Shown: positions 45,196 to 54,049, counted from the stretch's first letter. The stretch: 64,000 bases of DNA from Bacteroidota bacterium (GCA_027484685.1 JAIXSO010000031.1:19333-83332); one strand, 5' to 3'. Notes: a model not told the origin generated them from the sequence alone. Made by a program: numbers and translations.

Positions 45196-47319
45196 ATGAA
45201 TAATTCTGAACCAAAAAGATATTTAGTAACAGCTGCTTTGCCATATGCAAACGGACCTGTTCATATTGGCCATTTAGCTGGCTGTTACCTTCCTGCCGAT
45301 ATTTATGTACGTTATTTAAAAGCGCAAGGAAAAGAAGTGCTTTTTATTTGCGGAAGCGATGAACATGGAGTGCCCATAACCATTAAAGCTAAAAAAGAAG
45401 GAATTACACCTCAGCAAGTGGTTGATAAATATGATGGCATTATGAAAAATGCTTTCAAAGATTTTGGAATAGATTTTTCTTATTACGGCCGTACTTCCTC
45501 AAAAACGCACCACGATACTGCTCAGGAGTTTTTTAAAACCTTGTACGATAAAGGTGTTTTTAAAGAAGAAATTACCAAACAGTATTACGATGAAGAAGCT
45601 AAACAATTTTTAGCCGATAGATATATAACTGGCACTTGCCCTCGTTGCGGAAACCCAAACGCTTATGGCGACCAATGCGAAAAATGTGGAACTACTTTAA
45701 GCCCAACCGATTTAATCAATCCCAAATCGGCTTTGAGTGGAGCAACTCCAGTTTTAAAAGAAACTAAAAATTGGTTTTTACCAATGGGCGAAATTCAGCA
45801 AAGCCTCGAATTTCAAGAATACATCAAACGTTTTGAAGGCTGGAAAAGTAATATTAAAGGCCAATGCAGCAGTTGGTTAACCGAAGGTTTACAGCCACGC
45901 GCCATGACCCGCGATTTAGATTGGGGCGTTCCAGTTCCGATTGATGGTGCCGATGGAAAGGTATTATATGTTTGGTTTGATGCTCCAATTGGTTACATAA
46001 GCGCTACCAAGGAATACTTGCAACTAGCAACTGGCAACTGGCAGCTTGCAAAGCCAGAAGCTGAAGGCCAGAAGCCAGCCGCTTTTGAAGATTGGTGGCA
46101 AAACGATGAAACGGCATTGATTCATTTTATTGGAAAAGACAATATTGTGTTTCATGCCATTATTTTCCCAATGATGTTGATGACACATGGCAAGTATATT
46201 TTACCAACCAATGTGCCTGCCAACGAGTTTTTAAACTTAGAAGGCGATAAAATTTCAACTAGCCGCAACTGGGCGGTTTGGTTACATGAATATTTAGTTG
46301 ACTTCCCTAACCGTCAAGATGAATTACGTTATGTACTAACCAGCATCGCACCAGAAACAAAAGACAGTGAATTTACTTGGAAAGATTACCAAACTCGTGT
46401 AAACAGTGAATTGGTAAGTATTTTCGGCAATTTTGTAAATCGTGTTTTGGTACTAAGCAATAAATTTTACGAAGGTAAAATTCCTGCCATAACTAGCGCT
46501 TTAACTGATGAAAGATTATTGACTTGCCGCCAAACTTGTTTGGATAGTATTGCTCAAAGTTTACATGCCATGCGTGAAGATTTAGATGCAGTAAAATTAC
46601 GCGATGCACAAGCTGAATTTATTAACGTAGCCAGAGCTGGAAATAAATATTTGGCCGATACTGAGCCTTGGAAATTGATCAAAACTGATGCTGAAAGTGT
46701 TAAACAAATTATGTTTGATGCTCTGCAAATTTGTGCCAAATTAGCGATTGCTGCAGAGCCCTTTTTACCACATACTGCTGCAAAATTAAAAGCCATGTTA
46801 GCTGCTGATGATTTGCATTGGAGTTCATTATTCAACGAAAATATTTTAATGGAAAATCATCAATTAGGAACTGCCGAAATTTTATACAAACAAGTAGAAG
46901 ATGAAGAAATTTTAAAACAACTTAGCAGACTTGAAAATATAAAAATAGCCAATAGCCAGGAGCCAGAAGCTAGCAGCCTAACGGAACTGAAACCTGATAT
47001 TACTTACGAAGATTTTGAAAAATTAGACTTAAGAGTGGGTAAAGTTTTAGAAGCTGAAAAAGTGCCAAAAGCTGATAAATTATTGAAACTAATTGTAGAT
47101 TTAGGTTTTGAGAAACGTACTATTTTAAGCGGCATTGCAGAATATTATCAACCTGAAGAATTAGTTGGCAAATTAGTTACAGTTGTAGCCAACTTAGCTC
47201 CTCGCAAAATACGTGGAATTGAAAGCCAAGGTATGCTATTAATGGCAGGTAATGATTTTGGAAAACTTTACAGTGTAGGCCCTGAAAAAGACATAGAAGT
47301 AGGTAGTGTAGTGAAATAA
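45196..47319 (+). CDS. metG: Methionyl-tRNA synthetase with C-terminal tRNA-binding domain
   Basis: 707 residues. HIGH is at 23-26, a zinc knuckle of four Cys (CPRCG...CEKCG) begins near 148, and the KMSKS loop reads KISTS near 352-356. The C-terminal ~105 residues form an EMAPII/Trbp111-type tRNA-binding domain. Two stretches are out of character: residues about 275-296 and 583-596 ([20 protein letters not shown] and [10 protein letters not shown]) are encoded by 7-bp DNA arrays (46018-46081, 46945-46982). The first lies before the catalytic-domain segment HFIGKDN, the second in the linker to the C-terminal domain. The enzyme should be functional. Confidence 0.97.
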   Translation: MNNSEPKRYLVTAALPYANGPVHIGHLAGCYLPADIYVRYLKAQGKEVLFICGSDEHGVPITIKAKKEGITPQQVVDKYDGIMKNAFKDFGIDFSYYGRTSSKTHHDTAQEFFKTLYDKGVFKEEITKQYYDEEAKQFLADRYITGTCPRCGNPNAYGDQCEKCGTTLSPTDLINPKSALSGATPVLKETKNWFLPMGEIQQSLEFQEYIKRFEGWKSNIKGQCSSWLTEGLQPRAMTRDLDWGVPVPIDGADGKVLYVWFDAPIGYISATKEYLQLATGNWQLAKPEAEGQKPAAFEDWWQNDETALIHFIGKDNIVFHAIIFPMMLMTHGKYILPTNVPANEFLNLEGDKISTSRNWAVWLHEYLVDFPNRQDELRYVLTSIAPETKDSEFTWKDYQTRVNSELVSIFGNFVNRVLVLSNKFYEGKIPAITSALTDERLLTCRQTCLDSIAQSLHAMREDLDAVKLRDAQAEFINVARAGNKYLADTEPWKLIKTDAESVKQIMFDALQICAKLAIAAEPFLPHTAAKLKAMLAADDLHWSSLFNENILMENHQLGTAEILYKQVEDEEILKQLSRLENIKIANSQEPEASSLTELKPDITYEDFEKLDLRVGKVLEAEKVPKADKLLKLIVDLGFEKRTILSGIAEYYQPEELVGKLVTVVANLAPRKIRGIESQGMLLMAGNDFGKLYSVGPEKDIEVGSVVK
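46018..46081. repeat. Degenerate 7-bp array inside metG
   Basis: About nine consecutive 7-bp units in phase: AACTAGC, AACTGGC, AACTGGC, AGCTTGC, then AAAGCCA, GAAGCTG, AAGGCCA, GAAGCCA. Frame is kept because 63 bp equals nine heptads and 21 codons. Theme shared with 48343-48394. Confidence 0.85.
46945..46982. repeat. Second degenerate 7-bp array inside metG
   Basis: Five units: AATAGCC, AATAGCC, AGGAGCC, AGAAGCT, AGCAGCC. It sits in the interdomain linker. The theme AGTAGCC/AGAAGCT is the same as at 48343-48394. Confidence 0.75.
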
Positions 47320-47323
47320 AAAA

Positions 47324-47908
47324 ATGGAAAATGCGCTAGAATTACTTAAACAAACTAGCTTTGCTATTAACCAGCTAAGCCAAGATGAATGGGCTAGTTT
47401 TAGCGCAATTTGGAAACCATTAACTAGCAAACGAAAAGAACAACTAACACAAGCAGGAAATACTGAAAAGTACTTGTATTTTGTTTACGAAGGTGTTCAA
47501 AGGGTTTATTATATTGATGATGATGGACGCGAAGCAACCATTGTTTTTACTTATGCGCCTTCGTTTGGAGGGGTGATAGACTCATTTATGTTGCAACAAC
47601 CGTCTAAGTATTATTACGAAACACTTACTCCTTCAAAATTCTTAATAGCTTCCGAAAACGATATCAATAGAGTTTCTTTACAACGTCCTGATATAGAAAT
47701 ACTTATAAAAAAGGGAATCTCAATGGCATTAAGTGGTGTATTAGAACGAATTATGGAATTACAGTGCTTTACATCAGAGCAAAAGTTTAAACAGCTTTTA
47801 AACAGAAGTCCTCATATTTTGCAATTGGTTCCTCATAAATATTTGGCTAACTATATTGGTATTGATGCCACTAATTTTAGTAAATTACTCAATAAAACTA
47901 AAATTTAA
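47324..47908 (+). CDS. Crp/Fnr-family cyclic-nucleotide-binding regulator
   Basis: 194 residues. The N-terminal cNMP-binding jelly roll (about 25-120: YLYFVYEGVQRVYYIDDDGREATIVF) is followed by a C-terminal helix-turn-helix (HKYLANYIGIDATNFSKLL, residues about 171-189). No FNR-type cysteine cluster, so an Fe-S redox sensor is unlikely. Starts 5 bp after metG and may be cotranscribed. Target genes are unknown; the nearest respiratory genes are ccoS-ccoI. Confidence 0.85.
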   Translation: MENALELLKQTSFAINQLSQDEWASFSAIWKPLTSKRKEQLTQAGNTEKYLYFVYEGVQRVYYIDDDGREATIVFTYAPSFGGVIDSFMLQQPSKYYYETLTPSKFLIASENDINRVSLQRPDIEILIKKGISMALSGVLERIMELQCFTSEQKFKQLLNRSPHILQLVPHKYLANYIGIDATNFSKLLNKTKI

Positions 47909-48068
47909 AAGAATCAGTCTTCTCGTCAAAATGTGTTAGTTTAAAATTGCTTTTTACTAATATTGGTCAAACATAACAAAACAACATCAACAAACATCTT
48001 GTAAACACTTAATTTATAACTACCTAGCATTTTATAAATTAAAGCTAAAAATTAATTCATAACCTTTC

Positions 48069-48087
48069 TAGCTAGAAGCTAGCGAGT
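48069..48087. repeat. Short 7-bp array after ccoS
   Basis: CTAGCTAGAAGCTAGCGAG: two to three units of the AGCTAGT theme, 16 bp after the ccoS stop. Confidence 0.5.
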
Positions 48088-48102
48088 GCATTATGCTTGT
48101 TA

Positions 48103-48273
48103 CTAAATTTTTTCTTCGTCTTGTTTTTTTACTGTCCCATCGTCAAAAAGCATGCGAACAGAAGGGGTATAATCATCGTCAATTTGACCATTTTTTACCA
48201 TCCAAATAAATGCAATTAAAAAGCCTATGGCTAATACAAAACTGCTTCCTATTAATACAAACATTATTTTCAT
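48103..48273 (-). CDS. ccoS: cbb3-type cytochrome oxidase assembly protein CcoS
   Basis: 56 codons, ATG at 48273 and TAG at 48103-48105. One TM helix (about 4-25: VLIGSSFVLAIGFLIAFIW) is followed by the family signature GQIDDDYTPSVRMLFDD (29-45). CcoS is a small inner-membrane protein needed to insert cofactors in the cbb3 oxidase. Third gene of the usp-ccoI-ccoS unit. ccoN and other structural genes are not in the window. Confidence 0.93.
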   Translation of the reverse strand: MKIMFVLIGSSFVLAIGFLIAFIWMVKNGQIDDDYTPSVRMLFDDGTVKKQDEEKI

Positions 48274-48281
48274 AGTTTTTT

Positions 48282-48313
48282 TGCTGCTAGCTACTAGCCT
48301 CTAGCTACTAGCT
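48282..48313. repeat. Degenerate 7-bp array between ccoI and ccoS
   Basis: On the sense (minus) strand AGCTAGT, AGCTAGA, GGCTAGT, AGCTAGC run in phase, ending 8 bp upstream of the ccoS ATG. It occupies the region where a ribosome would bind. Confidence 0.8.
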
Positions 48314-48342
48314 TTTTTTTATATTTTATAAATTACTTTTTC

Positions 48343-48394
48343 TGCCATTAGCCAGATGCCAGTAGCCAGTTGCTGAAAGCCAGTTGCCAGTCGC
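48343..48394. repeat. Degenerate 7-bp array just after ccoI stop
   Basis: On the sense strand GCGACTG, GCAACTG, GCTTTCA, GCAACTG, GCTACTG, GCATCTG, GCTAATG: seven to eight units in phase, starting 3 bp after the stop codon (48398-48400). Confidence 0.85.
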
Positions 48395-48397
48395 CCT

Positions 48398-50803
48398 TTA
48401 CCTCATTTTCCTTGCCAACAAATACGTACTTATACTGGTAAATCCAATTACGGTTACTGAGCTTATGGGCATTAAAATAGCTGCTATTACGGGCGATAAA
48501 GTGCCACTAACTGCATAACTTAAACCAATTATATTGTACAATAACGATAAGCAAAAACTTACATAAATTACCTTCATGGTATTTTTGCAGTATTGTAAGT
48601 ATTTAGGTAATAATTCAAAGTTGGCTGCATCCATAATTACATCACTACTTGGCGAAAAGCTTGAAGTATCTTCGCTTAAACTTATTCCTACATTGGCCGT
48701 TTTTAATGCACCTGCATCGTTCAATCCATCGCCTACCATAATTACTTTTTGTTGGTTGCCTTGCAAGGTGTTTATGTACATTAACTTATCTGCAGGGTTT
48801 TGTTTAAACAGTAATTCAGATGAAGTAGGAAAAACAGTTTGTAAAAAGGTTTTTTCTTGCTCGTTATCTCCTGAAAGTAAATGTAATTTAAATTGGGTTG
48901 CCAATTGGTTAATTACTTGTTTCAAACCTGTTCTGTAAGCATGTTTTATTACAAAACAACCAACATTTTCTCCGTTTATTTTTATGTAGATACGGGTGTT
49001 TAATGCATTGCTTTCATTTTCCAAAATATTTAAAAATTTAGCAGAACCTACCTCCACATCATTTCCGCCAACATTGGCCTTAATACCTTTTCCAGTTATT
49101 TCGTCAAAGCTATTTAAAATAATAGCTGAACTGATATTTAAATGCTGTGCAATTTGTTTACTTAATGGATGAATAGAGTTTTGGGTAACTGAAAAAATCA
49201 GCTCTTTTTGTAATTGCGTTAATGGATTGCCAATAAATTCAATTTGCGATTCGTTACTTTGGGTAATGGTGCCCGTTTTATCAAAAACGATGGTATCCAT
49301 ATTGGCAATATTTTCAACCACATTAGCCGATTTTAAATAGAATTTTTTTCTACCTAAATTGCGCATGGCATTACCTAAGGCAAACGGACTTGATAAAGCC
49401 AAAGCACAAGGACAAGCTATAATTAACACAGCAGTAAAAGCTCCTATTATTTTTGAACTATCGTACACTGCCCAATAAATAGCCGATGAAATAGCAATTG
49501 CTAATAAGGCAATAGTAAAATACTTGCTTACTTTGGTTTGAAAAGTTTCTACTTTGCTGGCATTGTCTTTTGCAAAAATATCGTTGTTCCAAAGTTGGGT
49601 TAAATAACTTTGTTCTGTAAGTTTTTTTACTTCAAGCTCAATGTTTCCGCTAGTTTGTTTGCCTCCGGCAAAAATAATTTCGCCTAACTCTTTGGCTATT
49701 GGTTCTTTTTCGCCCGATACAAAACTAAAATCAATATTGGCTTTGCCTTTTAATAAAATACTATCGGCAGGTATAATTTCATTGTTTCTAATTAAAATTC
49801 TATCACCAATTTTTAGTTTATCAATGGCTACAGTAGTTGTTTGGTTATCAGCATTGATTTTTATAACCGATATAGGGAAATACGATTTGTAATCGCGCTC
49901 AAATGAAAGTGAATCGAATGTTTTTTGTTGGAACCATTTGCCAATTAATAAAAAGAAAACCAAACCAGCCAAAGTATCGCAGTAGCCAAGGCCTGTGTGG
50001 GTTAATATTTCGTAAAAATTACGTACAAATAAAACCACCAAACCCAATGCCAAAGGCACATCTATGGTAATTAGTTTTTTACGTAAACCCTTGTATGCCG
50101 ATATTAAATAATCTTGACCACTATAAAAAAATACAGGAATGGAAAGCGCTAAGTTGATATAACCAAATGCCGATGATAAGTAATGTCTAGTAGTATTATC
50201 TAACCCAAAATATTCGGGAAAGCTTATCATCATAATATTGCCAAAACAAAAGCCTGCTACTCCTATTTGAAACAGTAATTTACGATTGATATTTTTAGGT
50301 TTTTCTTGGTTTATATCGTTCATGGTAAACGATGGTTCATAGCCAATGCTAGCTAATAACTCCACCAATTGGCGCAGCGATATTTTATTTACATCGTAAA
50401 CAATATTGGCCGTTTTCTTTAAAAAATTAACACGAACACCTACTACAGCATTGTTTATTTTGTATAAATTTTCTAATAAATAAATACAACTGCTGCAATG
50501 TATATTAGGAATTTGAAATTGTAAACGTGCTACTTTATGGTCAATATAACTGATTAGTTTTGATTGAATATTGGTATCGTCTAAGTAAGCATATTTATTG
50601 CCAATGCTTTGTTTTAGCGACTTACCTGGATTTTTTTCTATGCTGTAATACGATGTTAAGTTGTTTTCAGAAAGCAACATAAACACATTTTTGCAGCCGT
50701 TGCAGCAAAAAGTTTTATCGTTTAAAACAAGTGTTTCTTCTGCGCAAAAATCGCCACAGTGGTAACAAGTAGTTTTGGTATTTTTATTTAAAGTTTCAAT
50801 CAT
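48398..50803 (-). CDS. ccoI: Copper-translocating P-type ATPase CcoI/FixI
   Basis: 801 residues. The N-terminal Cys-rich domain is CYHCGDFC (13-20) and CCNGC (33-37); the HMA-like domain has CSSC (103-106); the membrane CPC motif lies near 463 and the phosphorylation motif DKTGT near 510. The Cys-rich N-terminal domain plus CcoS nearby identifies the CcoI/FixI subfamily, which delivers copper for cbb3 oxidase rather than detoxifying. Starts 12 bp after the usp stop. Its stop is followed within 3 bp by a repeat array. Confidence 0.95.
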   Translation of the reverse strand: MIETLNKNTKTTCYHCGDFCAEETLVLNDKTFCCNGCKNVFMLLSENNLTSYYSIEKNPGKSLKQSIGNKYAYLDDTNIQSKLISYIDHKVARLQFQIPNIHCSSCIYLLENLYKINNAVVGVRVNFLKKTANIVYDVNKISLRQLVELLASIGYEPSFTMNDINQEKPKNINRKLLFQIGVAGFCFGNIMMISFPEYFGLDNTTRHYLSSAFGYINLALSIPVFFYSGQDYLISAYKGLRKKLITIDVPLALGLVVLFVRNFYEILTHTGLGYCDTLAGLVFFLLIGKWFQQKTFDSLSFERDYKSYFPISVIKINADNQTTTVAIDKLKIGDRILIRNNEIIPADSILLKGKANIDFSFVSGEKEPIAKELGEIIFAGGKQTSGNIELEVKKLTEQSYLTQLWNNDIFAKDNASKVETFQTKVSKYFTIALLAIAISSAIYWAVYDSSKIIGAFTAVLIIACPCALALSSPFALGNAMRNLGRKKFYLKSANVVENIANMDTIVFDKTGTITQSNESQIEFIGNPLTQLQKELIFSVTQNSIHPLSKQIAQHLNISSAIILNSFDEITGKGIKANVGGNDVEVGSAKFLNILENESNALNTRIYIKINGENVGCFVIKHAYRTGLKQVINQLATQFKLHLLSGDNEQEKTFLQTVFPTSSELLFKQNPADKLMYINTLQGNQQKVIMVGDGLNDAGALKTANVGISLSEDTSSFSPSSDVIMDAANFELLPKYLQYCKNTMKVIYVSFCLSLLYNIIGLSYAVSGTLSPVIAAILMPISSVTVIGFTSISTYLLARKMR

Positions 50804-50815
50804 TGGGTAAGCTTA

Positions 50816-51655
50816 TTATATCATAAAAACACTTCTGTTGCCTTGCATAAAATACGATTCTTCTTTTTTTAGTAAATCGCTTATAACATCATTTCTATTG
50901 CTGCCAGCTACCAATAAAAAATTATCAAATTGGTTTAACATATTAAATAATTCTTCTTCGTAATAGTCAGGATCAATGCGGGTTACCGAAAAATTTAGTC
51001 GGTAGGTTTTTATGTAGTTTATTAATAAACGCTCTTCTTTGGTAGCTTCGGGCGTGGTTTTAATAATTAATTGCACGTTGGCATTTTTGGTTTGATTGCT
51101 AATTAAATAAGTAAAAAGTTTAATAGCATCAAACGATTCGGCTGTTCCATCAAATAATAAAATGATGTTTTTTAAATCAAATTTTTTAGATGGAAGTATT
51201 AAAAGCGGGCATTTACTATCAATCAATAAGTTTTCAATTTTTGAAATACCATCTTCTGTTTTAAAGTTTTTTTCAATGGCTTCTTTGCCAATTATGAACA
51301 AATCGTTGTACTTCGATTTATGTTCAAACGAGTTGCTATTAATGATGTCTTGGTTAAAAATAACATCAATTTTCAGGTTTAATTCCGTACATTTATCAAT
51401 GATGCTAGCCACTATTTTATCATCATTTAGTGGATTATCGCGCATTACTTTTTCTATAATTTCCGAGTACTCTAAGTTTTCTAATTCGTGGTTTTCGTTT
51501 AAAAATAATTTATCAATTCCAATATGACTAATGCCATCAATAAATGCACCCGTTGATGCTTTTAAATATTGGGTATCAACAATGGTTTTACTTTGTTCTA
51601 TCAATGCTTCAGCATTGGTGTTGTCTTCTAAAAGAATAAGCAAATTTTTTGACAT
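50816..51655 (-). CDS. Universal stress protein, tandem-domain
   Basis: 280 residues from the ATG at 51655 (MSKNLLILL), preferred over an in-frame start 22 codons upstream because it matches the first beta strand. The second half (about 140-280) repeats the UspA fold: NIILLFDGTAESFDAIKLF and a final hydrophobic strand. Typical ATP-binding glycines (GxxGxxxxxS) are not convincing: AGSNRNDVISDLL takes their place. USPs often sit beside cbb3 assembly or microaerobic genes, as here. It probably heads the ccoI-ccoS transcript. Confidence 0.85.
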   Translation of the reverse strand: MSKNLLILLEDNTNAEALIEQSKTIVDTQYLKASTGAFIDGISHIGIDKLFLNENHELENLEYSEIIEKVMRDNPLNDDKIVASIIDKCTELNLKIDVIFNQDIINSNSFEHKSKYNDLFIIGKEAIEKNFKTEDGISKIENLLIDSKCPLLILPSKKFDLKNIILLFDGTAESFDAIKLFTYLISNQTKNANVQLIIKTTPEATKEERLLINYIKTYRLNFSVTRIDPDYYEEELFNMLNQFDNFLLVAGSNRNDVISDLLKKEESYFMQGNRSVFMI

Positions 51656-51799
51656 AACTACTTGAAATTGAAACTTTAAAAATGAATACTTTATATACTT
51701 CAAATATATTTTGAATGCCAAGGCGTGCCAATGACTGCACTCAATCCAAAAACTGACAATAGTTTTTATTTATATAGACTTAGGTTTGTTTTTAGGGAA

Positions 51800-51901
51800 G
51801 TGTGATTTGTGAAATGTGAGATGAGTGATGAGAGATGGGATTTGGAAAATGAGAATTGGGAAATGGGATTTGGGAATTGAGAAATATGATATATGAAATT
51901 T
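51800..51901. repeat. Longest degenerate 7-bp array
   Basis: About fourteen consecutive 7-bp units, for example GTGAAAT, GTGAGAT, GAGTGAT, GAGAGAT, GGGATTT, GAGAATT, GGGAAAT, GGGAATT. Phase is kept although the units are rarely identical. It is unrelated in theme to the GCCAGTT arrays but has the same construction. Confidence 0.85.
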
Positions 51902-52010
51902 GTGCGGGAAAAACACCCTCTTAAGCAATAGAATTAGCAAGGCGAAGGGGGTTAGGAGGATTTTTTATTTGAAAAATGAGCAATAGACAAGTTGTAATAT
52001 GAAAGTTTAT

Positions 52011-52104
52011 CCTGCAACCAACAACCCGAAACAAAAGTAACTCGCCAACCCGCAACCCTCCAACTAAAAAACCAATTCAATAATTTAGCAATTCAACAGC
52101 AAAA
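52011..52104. repeat. Degenerate 8-bp array upstream of MFS gene
   Basis: Units of 8 bp such as CGCCAACC and CGCAACCC pass into CCAATTCA, ATAATTTA, GCAATTCA. The second theme is the complement of the 8-bp array at 13845-13900. Confidence 0.65.
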
Positions 52105-52154
52105 AAACCACTCCTTTTTACTATAATGCGCTTGGTTTTAAACTGAATTTTTAA

Positions 52155-53411
52155 ATGAACAAAAAAGTTAATTTTTTAATTATTGTAGCTGCATTGGGCT
52201 ACTTTGTAGATATATATGATTTGATTGTGTTCAATATAGTAAAACAAGAGAGTTTGCTCGATTTTATTACAGCTGATCAAATGGATAAAACCGATACTTT
52301 TTTGTTTAATTGTCAAATGACAGGAATGCTTTTAGGTGGCATTATTTGGGGTGTTTTAGGCGATAAAAAGGGTAGGGTTTCGGTGCTTTTTGGTTCTATT
52401 ATTTTATATTCTTTGGCTAATTTGGCCAATGCATTTGTTACCGATATTCCAAGTTATGCAGTAGCAAGATTTTTAGCGGGCATTGGTTTAGCAGGTGAGT
52501 TAGGTGCAGGTATTACTTTGGTAAGCGAAACCATGGAAAAATCAAAACGTGGTATTGGTACCATGATAATAGTTTCAGTTGGTGCTTTAGGTGCCATTGC
52601 CGCGGCTATTGTTGGGAAAAATGGCCATCATTTAGTTTCGTTTTTAGATTCAGCATTTGCTATTTCATTAAAAAATTGGCAAGTAACTTATATTGTTGGT
52701 GGTGTTTTAGGTTTAATGCTTTTATTGCTTCGTGCTGGCACTTACGAAAGTGGTATGTATAAATCGGTTGAAACCAATAACACTATTAAAAAGGGTAATT
52801 TGTTAAATTTGTTGAGCAATAAAAATAACCTCATCAAATATTTAGCTTGTATAGCCATTGGCTTGCCTATTTGGTTTACCATTGGGGTTTTAGTTAATAA
52901 ATCGCATTTGTTTGCACGTAATTTAGGAGTTGAGATAAAAGTAGCTGATAGCGTGATGTTTGCTTATATTGGACTTTCTTTTGGCGATTTGTTAAGTGGT
53001 ATGTTCAGTCAATGGTTCAAAAGCCGTAAAAAGGTAATTTTTGCTTACTTAGGATTAAGTTTGGTATTGTACTTTATTTACTTGTTTAACAATCAAGTTT
53101 CGGTTAGTTATTTTAAATGGATGTGTTTTTTATTAGGCACCGCTACAGGCTATTGGGCACTTTTTGTAACAGTAGCTTGCGAACAGTTTGGCACCAATAT
53201 TCGTTCTACTGTTACCAATACAGTTCCTAATTTTGTGCGTGGAGCTGTAGTTCCCATTACCTTAGGTTTTGCTGCTTTGCAAAGTAATATTGGTTTAAAT
53301 ATTACCTCATCTGCTTTGGTGGTAGGATTAATTTGTTTGGTTTTAGCTATTGTATCTACCGCCTTTATTTCCGAAAGTTTTCATAAAGATTTAGATTATT
53401 TGGAAGAGTAG
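52155..53411 (+). CDS. MFS transporter
   Basis: 418 residues with about twelve TM helices. The inter-helix motif GDKKGRVS (about 74-81) corresponds to the loop 2-3 MFS signature (G-x3-D-R-x-G-R), and the second copy lies near 282-295 (SGMFSQWFKSRKK). The first helix opens YFVDIYDLIVFN, typical of the metabolite/sugar-porter-like group. Cannot name the substrate. A possible leaderless antitoxin-like gene follows at 53471. Confidence 0.9.
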   Translation: MNKKVNFLIIVAALGYFVDIYDLIVFNIVKQESLLDFITADQMDKTDTFLFNCQMTGMLLGGIIWGVLGDKKGRVSVLFGSIILYSLANLANAFVTDIPSYAVARFLAGIGLAGELGAGITLVSETMEKSKRGIGTMIIVSVGALGAIAAAIVGKNGHHLVSFLDSAFAISLKNWQVTYIVGGVLGLMLLLLRAGTYESGMYKSVETNNTIKKGNLLNLLSNKNNLIKYLACIAIGLPIWFTIGVLVNKSHLFARNLGVEIKVADSVMFAYIGLSFGDLLSGMFSQWFKSRKKVIFAYLGLSLVLYFIYLFNNQVSVSYFKWMCFLLGTATGYWALFVTVACEQFGTNIRSTVTNTVPNFVRGAVVPITLGFAALQSNIGLNITSSALVVGLICLVLAIVSTAFISESFHKDLDYLEE

Positions 53412-53455
53412 AATAATTAAAAAATAATGCAAAGTACTTATTAAATAAAAACCCT

Positions 53456-53463
53456 TAAATTTG
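53456..53463 (+). promoter_or_regulatory. Putative -7 box, almost leaderless
   Basis: TAAATTTG matches TAnnTTTG exactly and ends 7 bp before the ATG at 53471. A transcript starting a few bases further on would have almost no leader. Confidence 0.45.
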
Positions 53464-53470
53464 TTCTATT

Positions 53471-53635
53471 ATGGTTACAATTATTAAACAAGGTGCAACT
53501 AAAAAAAGTATTGAAGAAAAATTGAGCAAAATGAAACCCAAAAAACGTTTCAATTCAAAAAAACATACTGGAGTTATAGTATTAAGCGAAAAGCCTTTAA
53601 CTATTCAAGAACGCTTAAGAAATGAATGGAACTAG
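53471..53635 (+). CDS. Small antitoxin-like protein, orphan
   Basis: 54 residues, basic: MVTIIKQGATKKSIEEKLSK, then KRFNSKKHTGVIVLSEKPLTIQERLRNEWN. The form (short N-terminal beta-strand, helix, KKxxGV segment and a final LRNEW) recalls small Bacteroidota antitoxins found before PIN-type toxins; the call rests on pattern only. No toxin gene is adjacent: the next gene is in the opposite orientation. Confidence 0.55.
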   Translation: MVTIIKQGATKKSIEEKLSKMKPKKRFNSKKHTGVIVLSEKPLTIQERLRNEWN

Positions 53636-53689
53636 TTTTTGCTTTTATGCAATAATTCTCGTTATCTAAAGCTGAATAAAAAACTTGTT

Positions 53690-54049
53690 TTATTTACCTA
53701 ATCCATATTTATCTACAAATGGCTGCCCACTAATGTGATTGTTACATCTGTAAATTATTTCACAGTTTTTAAGTTGATAGCAAATGGTATCCACTTTATT
53801 AAAAGCCCAATTACATTCTGCAATTTTATTTCCACTTATATCGTAAATAAAAGTTGAAGCATCATAAGCGTTTTCCATTGCTGAATATACAGTTTGTTCA
53901 TTCAGTTTATATTCACTAATTGACCCATTTTTATATTTAAAATAAAGTGCATTCAGCCCCTCTTTTGTAATAACTTCATCTTGTCGGCAACTATTTAATG
54001 CAAAAGCATTAATTAAAAAAATGATAGCTAATTTGTTAAAGGTTTTCAT
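53690..54049 (-). CDS. Unknown lipoprotein
   Basis: 119 residues. MKTFNKLAIIFLINAFALNSC ends in a lipobox (LNSC, Cys 21). Further Cys at 79, 92, 98 and 105... the family is not recognised. Mature part is Asn- and Tyr-rich, probably periplasmic or at the outer membrane. Confidence 0.65.
   Translation of the reverse strand: MKTFNKLAIIFLINAFALNSCRQDEVITKEGLNALYFKYKNGSISEYKLNEQTVYSAMENAYDASTFIYDISGNKIAECNWAFNKVDTICYQLKNCEIIYRCNNHISGQPFVDKYGLGK

Larger units (their letters stand above)
51656..52154. other. 499-bp intergenic region between divergent genes, filled with repeats
   Basis: No gene found. It holds a long 7-bp array (51800-51901), the inverted TTTTCCCGCAC motif (51902-51912), a CCCTC...GAGGG-like unit (about 51917-51960), and an 8-bp array (52011-52104). 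The MFS start follows at 52155. Confidence 0.5.
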
